53,027 nt of DNA from a bacterium (GTDB lineage: Bacteria; Chlamydiota; Chlamydiia; Chlamydiales; SM23-39). The notes beneath the pieces are model-generated. The model was not told where the DNA came from and ran no database searches. It saw only the letters and a program-made list of their open reading frames with translations. The stretch is from positions 1 to 53,027 of the forward strand of contig JAJZPH010000009.1 of assembly GCA_021811265.1 (NCBI GenBank). The letters run 5' to 3'. This document shows positions 16,283-25,520 of the stretch, in pieces (positions within the stretch are counted from its first letter, which is position 1; each line of letters opens with the position of its first letter). Position numbers and translations under genes: made by a program.

Positions 16283-17632
16283 CTATTTTTCCGCAGCAGC
16301 GGTTTTTTTGATCCGCTCAATGCGATTTGGATCTAAGCGAATGAAAATTTTTCTATGCCTGGACATATGTACTTGTCCAGGCTTTCCTTTGACGCGAGTT
16401 AGAAATTTTCTTTCAGCAATAAAAATATCTGAAGAGATTCTTTCCTTTGCTTTGCTGTAGAAGAGGGCAAGATGTGCCGCATCGAGAAGCGTCTCTTCAT
16501 CTATTTTTTTCCCTTTTTCGGTTTTTACAACGACATGAGAGCCGGGATCATCTGCAACGTGTAGCCATAAGTCCGAGCCGTTTGCAATGGAAAAGGTGAG
16601 GCGGTCATTTTCGCGGTCGTTTCTTCCGACAAGAATCTTTTGACCTGAGGCAGAAGAAAATTCCAAAAACTCTCTTGGTGTTTTTTGTTTTTTTGGAAAA
16701 AAGGAAAAAACAGTTGTGCGCAAGGAAAGAAGCTCTTGGAGAGAAGAGGCCTTTTCGATTTTTTGTAACAGCTCTTTGCATTGGTCGAGTATGTTTTTTG
16801 TTTTTTGCTTTTTTTGCGCCAAAAGAACTTCTTCTTTTTTTAGTCGATGAGCTTTGTGAAAAAAGGAGCTCAGCTGTTGTTGGGGAAAAAGAGCAGGATT
16901 TAGAGAAATGCGCTTTTTTTCTTTTGTAGAAAGATCTTCGAGCTCGATCTCTTTTTGCCCTTTGTGCAGCAAATGGTAATTGCTTTGGAGTAAAAGTGCT
17001 TCTTGGAGCTTTCGTTCTGATGGAGGTGGTGTTTGTTCTTGTTTACTTAGCTCTTTGGCCAGTCTGTTTTCCAAAGAACCGATCTTGCGACAAAGAAACT
17101 CTTTTTCTTGTGTGAAAAAAGCTTCTTCTTCTGCTTTTTGGTAGGAAGATTCGAGAGAGGTGATAAAGGAGAGGTCGACCTCTTCGAAGAGGTGCTCTTT
17201 GGGCTTTGGCGGTGGTGTATAGTGGGCTTTTTCTATGGGAACTAAGCTAACAAGAATTTCTTTTTCTTTTGAAAGAAGATAGAGATTTGCTCCCCTGGAA
17301 AAGAGTTCGGCAACAAGGGAAAGTTCATTTGCAAAACCAATGGAGAGAATGCGATCGGCATTGAGAAGAGAGAAAGAGGCTACTTTTTGCTGCACAAGCG
17401 CGCGTTCGACCTTTTTGCAAAAGGGAGTGGAGTGAGAAAGGGGCTTCTTTTGTACAAGATGAAAGCGGACAAAGGGATGGCGTAAAGAGATCAAAAGCGA
17501 TTCTTGATTGGAGAATTGAAGAAGAAAGACGGCTGGCTTGATCTCTTGGAAAGTGAGAAGTGAGCAAAAAAGCAATTTTGGTTCGATAGTTGTGGAAAGA
17601 AAGAGAAGCTCGCTATAAGAGAGATCCCTCAT
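16283..17632 (-). CDS. rqcH: NFACT protein, RqcH/Rqc2 homologue
   Basis: A 449-residue protein, shorter than the typical 550-570. The N-terminal NFACT-N domain contains NADRILSIGF with the Asp-Arg pair needed for Ala-tail synthesis in B. subtilis RqcH. A central coiled coil follows (about 150-310), and the C-terminal NFACT-R domain (about 330-449) has ILVGRNDRENDRLTF, DLWLHVADDPGSHVV and the end PGQVHMSRHRKIFI. The family binds obstructed 50S subunits and adds C-terminal tails to stalled nascent chains. It was formerly annotated as fibronectin-binding FbpA. The helix-hairpin-helix middle seems reduced, which explains the shorter length. Confidence 0.85.
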   Translation of the reverse strand: MRDLSYSELLFLSTTIEPKLLFCSLLTFQEIKPAVFLLQFSNQESLLISLRHPFVRFHLVQKKPLSHSTPFCKKVERALVQQKVASFSLLNADRILSIGFANELSLVAELFSRGANLYLLSKEKEILVSLVPIEKAHYTPPPKPKEHLFEEVDLSFITSLESSYQKAEEEAFFTQEKEFLCRKIGSLENRLAKELSKQEQTPPPSERKLQEALLLQSNYHLLHKGQKEIELEDLSTKEKKRISLNPALFPQQQLSSFFHKAHRLKKEEVLLAQKKQKTKNILDQCKELLQKIEKASSLQELLSLRTTVFSFFPKKQKTPREFLEFSSASGQKILVGRNDRENDRLTFSIANGSDLWLHVADDPGSHVVVKTEKGKKIDEETLLDAAHLALFYSKAKERISSDIFIAERKFLTRVKGKPGQVHMSRHRKIFIRLDPNRIERIKKTAAAEK

Positions 17633-17723
17633 CTAACCTCCTTGGATTTTTCTTGAATTTTACAGGAGAGAAAGTTAAAAATCGACTCTTATGGTAGTAT
17701 GAATTTTTAGCGGAGGGATTTTT

Positions 17724-18164
17724 ATGAAAAGGTTGCTGTGTGTCCTTTTGTTTTCTGGTCTGATGATTACTGGTTGCGAAACGAAGATGCAATCCGGAGC
17801 TCTGGCAGGCGTCGGAGTGGGTGCATTGACAGGAGGCCTCATCGGAGGAGGAGAGGGTGCTCTTATTGGAGGCGCTGTCGGTGCGATTGGAGGAGGATTG
17901 ATTGGAGCTGCTCTTGATGAACAAGATCGCAAAATTATGGAACAGTCGAGCCCTCGTACAGTGGAAAGAATGGATCGCCAAGAGCCATTAACGGTGAGCG
18001 ACGTGATCAAGCTTTCTCAGGGTGGAGTAAGCAGCGAAACGATCATCAACTACATGAAGCAGACAAAAACTACCTATAACCTCAGTCAAGAACAGATCAA
18101 TCGCCTCAAAGAGGCGGGAGTAAGCCAAAAAGTGATTAATTACATGATCAATTCAGGAGACTAA
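17724..18164 (+). CDS. Glycine-zipper outer-membrane lipoprotein
   Basis: A 146-residue lipoprotein with lipobox ITGC (Cys 18), then a glycine zipper (about 25-68) of repeated GALTGGLIGGGEGALIGG type, like the 17-kDa surface antigen and SlyB families. The C-terminal half (about 85-146) holds two similar helical units, SDVIKLSQGGVSSETIINYM and EQINRLKEAGVSQKVINYM. A strong GGAGGG site precedes ATG 17724. It probably sits in the envelope; whether it forms a membrane-spanning oligomer is inferred from the zipper. It is 5 bases upstream of the next gene and likely co-transcribed. Confidence 0.85.
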   Translation: MKRLLCVLLFSGLMITGCETKMQSGALAGVGVGALTGGLIGGGEGALIGGAVGAIGGGLIGAALDEQDRKIMEQSSPRTVERMDRQEPLTVSDVIKLSQGGVSSETIINYMKQTKTTYNLSQEQINRLKEAGVSQKVINYMINSGD

Positions 18165-18169
18165 GGTGT

Positions 18170-19210
18170 ATGTCTTCTCAGGTGGGGCGAAGAGAATCGA
18201 TGGATGCCAACTATTTTCAAAAAATTACAAGGCGTTCTCATGCAAGCATTCTCAGACAGTTTAAAAAGACAATGGCCATTTTTGCCTGGTTTAAGATAGG
18301 GTTTGTTTGCCTTTTTCTGCTAGAAGCGCTCTTTCTCATGTGGTTTTTTGTCTTTTTTGCCCAGTCTTCCCTCTTTGCCATTTTTCTGGGGGTCATTTTT
18401 TTGACGGTTTTTACCTATCTCGTGCTTTTTTTCTACTTCCAAACAAAAAAACCCGAACAGTTGCAGAAGTTAAAAGACCGCTTTATGCAATCCTGCAGGC
18501 AGATGTCCAACCTTCCAAAGGAAGCAGCAGAACACCACCTTCTGCTGGCACAAGCAGCGTTGAAGTTGGTTGGAGAATTACAAAACTTTGAGGAAAAATA
18601 TTATCAGGCGCCGTCAGGACTCTATTTTCTCTCCTCTCTTTTTTCAAAAATTGGCATCTTTCTTCATCAAGAAGATGTTTTTTTATTGAAAGAAGAGCTT
18701 CTTTTTGGCGCGATCGATGAGCATGTCTCTCAGATCCGGATGACTCCTACGGATTTGGAAGTGCATGCCTCACTGGCTCACGCTTTTGTCTTGCTCTCTC
18801 GTTTATATGCGGATGCGCACAGCCGTTCCCATAGCGGCTTGTCAAAAAGTTTAGAGGCTAAGATGGAGAAAAAGTTTGAGATCGCTTGCCTCAGAGCTGT
18901 CGAAGAGCTCAAAATTCTCAACGATTATGCTCCCAACGATCCTTGGGTTCATGCGCAGCTTGCCCAATGCTACCAGACGCTCGACATGCCCAACGAAGAA
19001 GCGGCTGAATATGAAGTTCTTTTAAAGCTCAGCCCCAATGACAAAGAGGTTCTCTTTCACTTAGGGAAGCTTTATTTTGCCTTAGGTCAAAATGCAAAAG
19101 GGCTTCGTATTTATGAAGATCTGAAAAAAATGTCCTACAAAAAAGCGGAAGATCTGATCGCTTTGTATGGGACGGGCAGATCTTTGGATCTTTGCGAAGA
19201 TTCAAATTGA
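18170..19210 (+). CDS. Membrane-anchored TPR protein
   Basis: A 346-residue protein with a cytoplasmic N-terminal segment (1-40), two hydrophobic segments (about 40-65 and 70-92), a helical middle region, and a C-terminal TPR region (about 240-330) with NDPWVHAQLAQCYQTLDM and NDKEVLFHLGKLYFALGQN. TPRs serve as protein-binding scaffolds. The gene follows the lipoprotein gene by 5 bases and precedes a second TPR gene, suggesting one envelope complex. No named family recognised. Confidence 0.8.
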   Translation: MSSQVGRRESMDANYFQKITRRSHASILRQFKKTMAIFAWFKIGFVCLFLLEALFLMWFFVFFAQSSLFAIFLGVIFLTVFTYLVLFFYFQTKKPEQLQKLKDRFMQSCRQMSNLPKEAAEHHLLLAQAALKLVGELQNFEEKYYQAPSGLYFLSSLFSKIGIFLHQEDVFLLKEELLFGAIDEHVSQIRMTPTDLEVHASLAHAFVLLSRLYADAHSRSHSGLSKSLEAKMEKKFEIACLRAVEELKILNDYAPNDPWVHAQLAQCYQTLDMPNEEAAEYEVLLKLSPNDKEVLFHLGKLYFALGQNAKGLRIYEDLKKMSYKKAEDLIALYGTGRSLDLCEDSN

Positions 19211-19267
19211 ACCACGGATATTTACCGAAAGTATTATCACAAGATAAGGTGAAAAAAGGGTAAAAAC

Positions 19268-22081
19268 ATGAAGCTTGTACATCTTTTTCATTATCCTAGA
19301 TGCATTGTGTTTGTCTTTGTTCTTTTCTTTTGCTCGCCGCAGCTTTTTTCAGAAGAAGCAAGCGTTTCTCTGGAAAACAAAGAAAATTCCGATGACATGT
19401 TGCTCAGGAGAATTGTTGAGTTTTGGGAGTCGGGGCAATATACGCTTGTTCAGTCGGAAATTGAAAAGTATTTAAAGGAAAATCCAAAAGGTACCCTGGT
19501 CAATGAGCTTCACCTGTTTTTAGGAGATCTCCATTTGAAGGGGGGGCAATATGAGGAAGCAATTTCTTCTTATAGGAAAATAACCGATAACTCCATCAAG
19601 CTCTCTATTTTTTTAAACTACCTGCAATCTCTTTTCGAGCTGAAAAAATATCTCATGGTAATTTCCGAATGCAGCTTTTATTTGAAAAACTATCCCCAGT
19701 TTAACTCTGAGATCACCCAGCAGGTGAAAACCTATCTAGGCTACTGCTATTACGAACAAGCAATGAAGTCAAAAAAAGAAGAGGCGGCCTCTTTTGCCCA
19801 GATGGCCAAGCCCTATTTTGAAGATCTTTTAAAAACAAGCTTTTGCGAAGAGGCGGTTGCTATTTTAACCTCGCTGCACCATCTCCTGCAAGATTATCGT
19901 GCAGCTAGTGACCTCTATTTTTCTCTTTCCGAAAAATATCCGGAAAGAAGAGAAGAGCTTCTTTTTGAGGCAGCAAATTGCGCTCTGGAATTTGATCAGG
20001 AGCTTGCTTTACAAACATATGCCACCATTTGCCGCACGGGAAAAGTAAAAGTGCAGCAAGCTGCCGATCAGAGGATGAAGCTTCTCTATGAAATGAAAAA
20101 ATATTCCGATCTGATCCTTTTGGCCGATTCTTTGGCCGACCTCTGTTCCAAGAAAAATTTACCCTTTTTTCACTTTCTTTTAGGCAGCAGCTATTTTGAG
20201 ATGAAAGATTACAAGCATGCAGTTTCTGAAATGAGAAAATACCTCGACAGAGAAGAGAGCGTAGACGATACAACGCGTGATCGACTCGCTCTTGTCATGA
20301 GTGCTGCCCATCAAATGAAAGACCGCGAGCTGTTCGAAGAGAGTTTCCTTCTGTTTGAGAAGCATTTCCCTCAAGATGAGGAACTTCCAAAAGCACGTTT
20401 GGCCAAGGCAATTTTAAATAAAAAAGATTCCAGATTCGTGGAAGCGGAAAAAGATTTTGCAGCTCTCGAGCCGCTCGCATCCACGCTCGAAGATCAAGAT
20501 CTTTTTCTCTTTGAATATGCAGACCTTTTGCTTGCAATGAAAGAGGCCAAAAAGAGTAAGCAAATCTTTTCTAAGCTTTTAGAAATTGCAAACCAAGAAA
20601 CTCTTAAAAGAGAAGGCCTGCGCGGCTATGTCAATGCTTCTGTAGCTGTGGCATTTGACGAACAGGAGAAAGAATCCGCACTCGTTTTGAAAAAGGAGCT
20701 GGTGAAAAGCTTAGAACAGCTGCTTTCCGACAAGGAGGCCCTTTCCAATAGCGAGCGCGATGCATATCTCTACTTATTGGGGCAGTGCCAATTTGAGTGT
20801 GGCGAGCTTGCTGCGGCAATCGAAGTTTTGGAGCCTTTGACGCAAAAGATAGGCAGCTTTCCCCACCGCGCACAGGCGCATCTCATTTTAGCCCAATGCT
20901 ACGATGGTGTAAAAGCAGACAAGAAGAGCTTTTGCGCACATGTGGAAAAAGCTCTTGTTCTAAACGATCCTTCTCTGACTCCTTCCTCTTTGCACCTTCT
21001 TCTTTTTAATGGATATTTCCAGATAGGACAGGAAGATGGAGCGATGCTGCAAAAAGCGGCAGAGCATCTCTATTTGGCTCAGATGGATGAAAAGATCCAG
21101 ATCCAAAAAGAAAATGGTCGCTGGCTTTCGCAATATTATTACCAAAGATGCAAATCTTTCTTTGAAGAAAGAAGGTGGAGGGCTAAAGAAGAAGAAAAAC
21201 TCTGCATGGAAAAGGAGCAGAATCGTGCCATTTCTATCCTAGAAAAAGCCCTTCTTCCTCTTAAAACAACTGTATCTGCTGAAGAAGAACAGATGCTCTT
21301 GCAGCTGGCTCTTCTCTATCATTGGGGACAAAGAGAAGAAAAGGCAATAGAGCTTTTAGAAACTTTACATGGACAGTACAAAAAGGAGCCTGGAAGTTTT
21401 TGGAACGAGCGCGATGCGGTACTACTCAACCTAGCTCAGATCTATCGCCAAAAACAGGAAGGAGAAAAAGCCACTCTTCTTTTCGATGAGATCATTGCTG
21501 CAAAGCGAGATCCCTTTGCCTTTATGAAAGCTTCTTTGGAAAAGATTTTTCTTCGCATTTCTTTGCTCACAGACGAACAGAAAACCCTCGACTCTGCTCA
21601 AGTTCAAGCTCTCATTGCAGAGCTAAGACAGATTAAGCTGCAGAGAAAACTAGAATATGAGCCTCTACACTTTGAGGCGGGCCTTGCATGTATTGATCTG
21701 CAATCTTCTCTTGCGGGGGGCCTTGCTATAGAGAAAAAACTGGCACTGCTACAAGAAATGAAAGATGAGTTTTTATCCGAAGGAGATGTGATTTCCAAGG
21801 ATTATCACGAGCAGAGAAAAAAGCTGAAGGATAAAGAGCTTTTAGTCCAGAGCTATTTGCAAATGATTGACTTAGAAATTCTGATTTGCAAAATGAGGAT
21901 AGAAAAAGAGAAGAAGCCAGAAGAGGCTCTTGTACACGCTCAAGAGGTGAAAAAACTCATCGGCTCTTTTTTAGAAGAGAATTTTGCGCTTACTTTCGAT
22001 CTCTTCACACGCATGAATCGCAATAAAGAGCTGCTAGAGAATGTGGCGAGAGAGCTTCGGGAAAAAGGCAAAAAAGAATGA
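19268..22081 (+). CDS. Large exported TPR-repeat protein
   Basis: A 937-residue protein with an N-terminal signal (hydrophobic IVFVFVLFFCSPQLFSEEA) followed by helical repeats along its whole length. Clear TPR-like units include LHLFLGDLHLKGGQYEEAI, LLGSSYFEMKDYKHAVSEM, LYLLGQCQFECGELAAAIEV and LLNLAQIYRQKQEGEKAT. It is likely periplasmic, where such solenoids scaffold other proteins. The stop overlaps the start of the VWA gene by 4 bases (ATGATG), so the two products are probably made in fixed ratio and interact. No catalytic domain seen. Confidence 0.85.
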   Translation: MKLVHLFHYPRCIVFVFVLFFCSPQLFSEEASVSLENKENSDDMLLRRIVEFWESGQYTLVQSEIEKYLKENPKGTLVNELHLFLGDLHLKGGQYEEAISSYRKITDNSIKLSIFLNYLQSLFELKKYLMVISECSFYLKNYPQFNSEITQQVKTYLGYCYYEQAMKSKKEEAASFAQMAKPYFEDLLKTSFCEEAVAILTSLHHLLQDYRAASDLYFSLSEKYPERREELLFEAANCALEFDQELALQTYATICRTGKVKVQQAADQRMKLLYEMKKYSDLILLADSLADLCSKKNLPFFHFLLGSSYFEMKDYKHAVSEMRKYLDREESVDDTTRDRLALVMSAAHQMKDRELFEESFLLFEKHFPQDEELPKARLAKAILNKKDSRFVEAEKDFAALEPLASTLEDQDLFLFEYADLLLAMKEAKKSKQIFSKLLEIANQETLKREGLRGYVNASVAVAFDEQEKESALVLKKELVKSLEQLLSDKEALSNSERDAYLYLLGQCQFECGELAAAIEVLEPLTQKIGSFPHRAQAHLILAQCYDGVKADKKSFCAHVEKALVLNDPSLTPSSLHLLLFNGYFQIGQEDGAMLQKAAEHLYLAQMDEKIQIQKENGRWLSQYYYQRCKSFFEERRWRAKEEEKLCMEKEQNRAISILEKALLPLKTTVSAEEEQMLLQLALLYHWGQREEKAIELLETLHGQYKKEPGSFWNERDAVLLNLAQIYRQKQEGEKATLLFDEIIAAKRDPFAFMKASLEKIFLRISLLTDEQKTLDSAQVQALIAELRQIKLQRKLEYEPLHFEAGLACIDLQSSLAGGLAIEKKLALLQEMKDEFLSEGDVISKDYHEQRKKLKDKELLVQSYLQMIDLEILICKMRIEKEKKPEEALVHAQEVKKLIGSFLEENFALTFDLFTRMNRNKELLENVARELREKGKKE

Positions 22082-23925
22082 TGGAAAAAAGTGTGGGCTC
22101 TCGGAGAGTCTTTAGCTTGTGCTTGCTTTTTTCTCTATGTTTGCATGGAGGATTTCTTTTCTTTTTGCAAAATTTTTACTCTTTCCGCACAACGCCCCAT
22201 TTTCACGATAAGAGTTTTGCCGCGCGCGAACAGATGACGCTTCCTGCCAGAAGAGAAGATTCTCCTATTTTGCATATTGCCCTTCACCTCCCTTCTCGAA
22301 GAGGAGCTGAGGACAAGGGCTCTTTAGTGGCAAACACCCCCTCTTTGCAAAAAGAAAAAGAAGATTTTGGCAAAGTGCACATTCCCTCTTTTCTCGGTAA
22401 AAAAGGTCAAGAAGAGTTTGTTCCTCTTCGTTTTTTGCAAAAACACAGAGAACCAAAAAAGGCTTCTTTGCCTGTGGATACGGGTTTTCTTGTTAAAAAA
22501 CCGTCTTCTGCAGCGCCTTTGCTAGTGGAAAGAGCCAAGGAAATAGAGAAAAAGCTCGCTCTGGCCAAGGAGCTTCTTGTAGAGAAAACCATTGTTAAAA
22601 GGGAAGAGGAAGAAACCCCTTCTCTACCTAACGAGGGCAGCCTCAAATTAGAACAATCTCCTTCTGCTACAAAGACAGAAGAGGCGCTTTCTCTTGTGCC
22701 ACAGAGGCAAGCAGAGCCAAGCGCTCCAGATGCTCCTCCTTCTTACAAAACGGACCTGACTCCTTTTCACTACAAAGGTTCTTATTCTGCTTTGCAAAAA
22801 CACTCTTTTGCCGACTCTGGTAAAAAAGGCGCTCTTTTCAAAAGAAAGCCCCCCCTTTCTTTTCGCATGCCCTCTTCTTCTGATTTGCACATTCTTTCCT
22901 GTAGCAACGACTTTGACGTGGATGTGGTTTATAATCTTCGCGAAGATGGAGAGGGATACCTCTTTGCTCTCTCTCTTATCCCCAAAAAAAATCTTTCTTT
23001 GCAGAAAATCAAGCAGAACTACCTTTTTCTTTTGGACCGCTCCCATTCCATTGGCGAGGAGAGATTTTTTTCATCGAGAGCCGCGCTTTTTTCCGCTCTT
23101 TCCGTGTTAGATAAAGAGGATACTTTTAACATCATTGTGTTTGATAAGAAAAGCGAGATGCTTTTTGAGAAAAACATGCAGATCTCTCCCTCAACGATTC
23201 GCCATGCCAAGGAGTTTTTACAAAAGCAAAAGGTTGCGGGCTTTTTTACTACGACCAATATTTCAAGACCGCTCTTTCTTGGCTCCCAACAGTTGATGCA
23301 AGAGGCGGGAAACAAGACCATTGTCTATATTTCTAATGGAGAGACGTTGGACAAGGGAAACCACAAGAAAGCCATTTATGACTGGACGCAAAAAAACAAA
23401 GGAGCCATTTGTTTTTACAGTCTGATCCAAAAAGGCGATAAAAAAAGAGGGGTGATGGAATACCTTTCTGCGGTAAATAAGGGAAAGCTTTTTGTGGCGC
23501 AAACGCAAAGTGGCTTCAAACGTCAGCTAAAAAAACTCATCAATTCCGTACGCTTTCCCATAGCCCAGAACATGGAAGCTTTTGTCTATCTGAAAAGAGA
23601 GGGGACCGATGTGGCTCTCTACCCCTCTTTGCGAGAGATCCCTAATCTCTATTTGGATCAGCCCTTCGTGCTTTTAGGCACGACGAAGAAATTAGAGCCC
23701 TTTACCATTTTCTTGCAGGGAAGAAGCAAGGGGCAGTGGTTTCATATTAAGAAGGAAATTTTCTTTCAGGAATCACAAGCATCTAGCCGCCTTCTCTATG
23801 AGGAGTGGGCTCTACACAAGGCTTTTCGTCTCTACGATGCTTACCTGCGTGATGGAAAAGAGGAGTATTTGCTAGAGGCGAGAGATATTTTAACCCCTTA
23901 TGGTTTGGAAGAAGCCTTCCGATGA
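22078..23925 (+). CDS. von Willebrand factor A protein with TonB-like N-terminus
   Basis: A 615-residue protein. The N-terminus is a basic stretch and one membrane helix containing SLCLHGG (S19, H23), the SxxxH signature by which TonB and TolA helices couple to ExbB/ExbD-type motors. A long Pro/Lys/Glu-rich linker (about 45-270) follows, as in TonB. The second half carries a VWA domain (about 310-485) with an intact DxSxS metal site (DRSHS, D320) and TTT near 391-393; the last MIDAS Asp in the usual TDGE is Asn (SNGE). A C-terminal beta-rich region completes it. The gene overlaps the TPR gene upstream and rsmD downstream by 4 bases each. Role unknown; a motor-driven envelope adhesion or assembly function is a hypothesis. 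Confidence 0.82.
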   Translation: MMEKSVGSRRVFSLCLLFSLCLHGGFLFFLQNFYSFRTTPHFHDKSFAAREQMTLPARREDSPILHIALHLPSRRGAEDKGSLVANTPSLQKEKEDFGKVHIPSFLGKKGQEEFVPLRFLQKHREPKKASLPVDTGFLVKKPSSAAPLLVERAKEIEKKLALAKELLVEKTIVKREEEETPSLPNEGSLKLEQSPSATKTEEALSLVPQRQAEPSAPDAPPSYKTDLTPFHYKGSYSALQKHSFADSGKKGALFKRKPPLSFRMPSSSDLHILSCSNDFDVDVVYNLREDGEGYLFALSLIPKKNLSLQKIKQNYLFLLDRSHSIGEERFFSSRAALFSALSVLDKEDTFNIIVFDKKSEMLFEKNMQISPSTIRHAKEFLQKQKVAGFFTTTNISRPLFLGSQQLMQEAGNKTIVYISNGETLDKGNHKKAIYDWTQKNKGAICFYSLIQKGDKKRGVMEYLSAVNKGKLFVAQTQSGFKRQLKKLINSVRFPIAQNMEAFVYLKREGTDVALYPSLREIPNLYLDQPFVLLGTTKKLEPFTIFLQGRSKGQWFHIKKEIFFQESQASSRLLYEEWALHKAFRLYDAYLRDGKEEYLLEARDILTPYGLEEAFR

Positions 23926-24494
23926 GTTTGCGCATTGTGGGTGGTTTTTTAAAAGGAAGACGCATCGAATTTCCCTCCACGCTCTCTTTTCGACCCTCTT
24001 CCGAGATGTTGCGCGCAGCGCTCTTTAACATCTGTCAATTCAATCTAGAAAACACTCATGTGCTCGACCTCTTTTCGGGCTCTGGCGCTTTGGGGATCGA
24101 AGCGATGAGCCGAGGCGCTTCTTTTTGCCTTTTTGTAGAAAAAGATCGAACATCTGCACTCTATATTCGAAAGAATTTGGAAAAGCTACAACTTGCAGAA
24201 AACTCTAAAGTGCTCTCGGGAGATGTTTTTTCTTTGGTCAGAAGCATCCAGGGAAAGTTTCATCTTGTGCTGTTAGACCCTCCTTATGACTTTTCAAAAG
24301 AACATCCAGAGAAGATCGCATCCTTGCTCTCTCAGCTGGTCGAACGAAAGCTTTTGCACGAAAAAGCGCTTCTTTTTTTTGAAGAAGGTTTTTCGGAAGA
24401 GCACCTGCGCCATCCGCCGCTTTTTACCTCCTTTGCCCACCTGGCTACACGGAGGTATGGAGGCTCGCTTTTACACTATTACTTCTTAAGTTGA
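23922..24494 (+). CDS. rsmD: 16S rRNA (guanine966-N2)-methyltransferase
   Basis: A 190-residue SAM-dependent methyltransferase of normal length. Motifs: RIVGGFLKGRRIEFP and RPSSEMLRAALFNI at the N-terminus (family RPTxDRVREALFNIL), the SAM loop LDLFSGSGALGIEAMSRG, and the catalytic DPPYDF. It methylates G966 in helix 31 of 16S rRNA. The start overlaps the stop of the VWA gene (ATGA), although the two products have no evident functional link. Confidence 0.93.
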   Translation: MSLRIVGGFLKGRRIEFPSTLSFRPSSEMLRAALFNICQFNLENTHVLDLFSGSGALGIEAMSRGASFCLFVEKDRTSALYIRKNLEKLQLAENSKVLSGDVFSLVRSIQGKFHLVLLDPPYDFSKEHPEKIASLLSQLVERKLLHEKALLFFEEGFSEEHLRHPPLFTSFAHLATRRYGGSLLHYYFLS

Positions 24495-24697
24495 GAGTTC
24501 AAAAGGTGGTATCCTTAATGTTGCATTCCTGAAGAAAAGAAATGCTTATGCTAAAAATTACAAAAGTTAGAAAATAACTGCACATAAATGGGTGTCAAGG
24601 CGTTTTTATCTGGTGTTTGTGGCGCTATTGTATTTGCTCTTTTTACCAGCGCATCTATCGAATTTTCATCCTGTTCGAATCACTAAAGGAGGTCATA

Positions 24698-25510
24698 ATG
24701 TCTACTAAAGCTACAGAAAAATTTAGCGCAGATAGGCCCTTGCATAGGACAGATGGAATGCAATTGCAACAACTTGATGAAGGAGACAAAGCAAGGAGGG
24801 TGCAAGAGATTGTTGAGAGGTGCGGAGAAAGACAAACGCCTGCTGTGACAAAACCTATGGATCAAAGAAGAGTAGTGCTCTGCCCAATAATAAAAGCGGA
24901 AGACATTATGGAAATTATTCTTAGAAAGAGTCCTGAACAATGGGCTTCGCAAGTCGGGCAACTATTGGATAAAGGAAAGCTTTTTCCAGCAAAACGAGAC
25001 CAAGCAATCTTGCTACTTGTGCGCCAAAAAGATGAGATTTTGGCTTCTTTAAAAGAGTCTCAAAAGAAAGCAGAGGCGAGGGTGCAGCTGGCAGAGTGTT
25101 TGCAAATCTTGCTCGAAGGAGATTTTTCTTCGACAGAAGTTCTTCGAGAAGCCGTCGCTGGTCATTCCGATCTGCTCGAAGCTTTGGTAAAGCTCCCTAA
25201 TGTTTCTGAAAAAGCTTTAGCAGGAGTAGTGCAAGGTGCCGTGAGTGCGCATGATGATTCTGTTGTAACGGCTCTTTTAGCAGAGCATTCTGTTTCTACA
25301 GAAACGCGATTGTTTTTTGTCCGAGAGTGTATTTTACATTTAGTTTTCGATTTGAATATTTTTTCGCATCTCTTACGAGGTCAGAAAATAGGTCAAACTG
25401 ACAAGGAGGCGCTCATCCAAAGTTTGGAAAGGATTTTTAGCTTGATACCCGTTTGTACAGAGATGATGCAAATTGATGCAATTCTCGATTGGATGAAAAA
25501 AGATCTTTGA
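24698..25510 (+). CDS. Hypothetical helical protein
   Basis: A 270-residue protein beginning MSTKATEKFSADRP. ATG 24698 is chosen because it follows a perfect AAGGAGG site (24686-24692); the frame extends upstream to 24617 but with no ribosome site. It is soluble and mostly helical by composition, with no membrane segment, signal peptide or known motif. The hydrophilic first 60 residues followed by helical repeats (VLREAVAGHSDLLEALVK, ALAGVVQGAVSAHDD) would fit a secreted effector or scaffold, but this is a guess. It is convergent with lplA, 10 bases apart. Confidence 0.7.
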   Translation: MSTKATEKFSADRPLHRTDGMQLQQLDEGDKARRVQEIVERCGERQTPAVTKPMDQRRVVLCPIIKAEDIMEIILRKSPEQWASQVGQLLDKGKLFPAKRDQAILLLVRQKDEILASLKESQKKAEARVQLAECLQILLEGDFSSTEVLREAVAGHSDLLEALVKLPNVSEKALAGVVQGAVSAHDDSVVTALLAEHSVSTETRLFFVRECILHLVFDLNIFSHLLRGQKIGQTDKEALIQSLERIFSLIPVCTEMMQIDAILDWMKKDL

Positions 25511-25520
25511 AAGACTCTTT

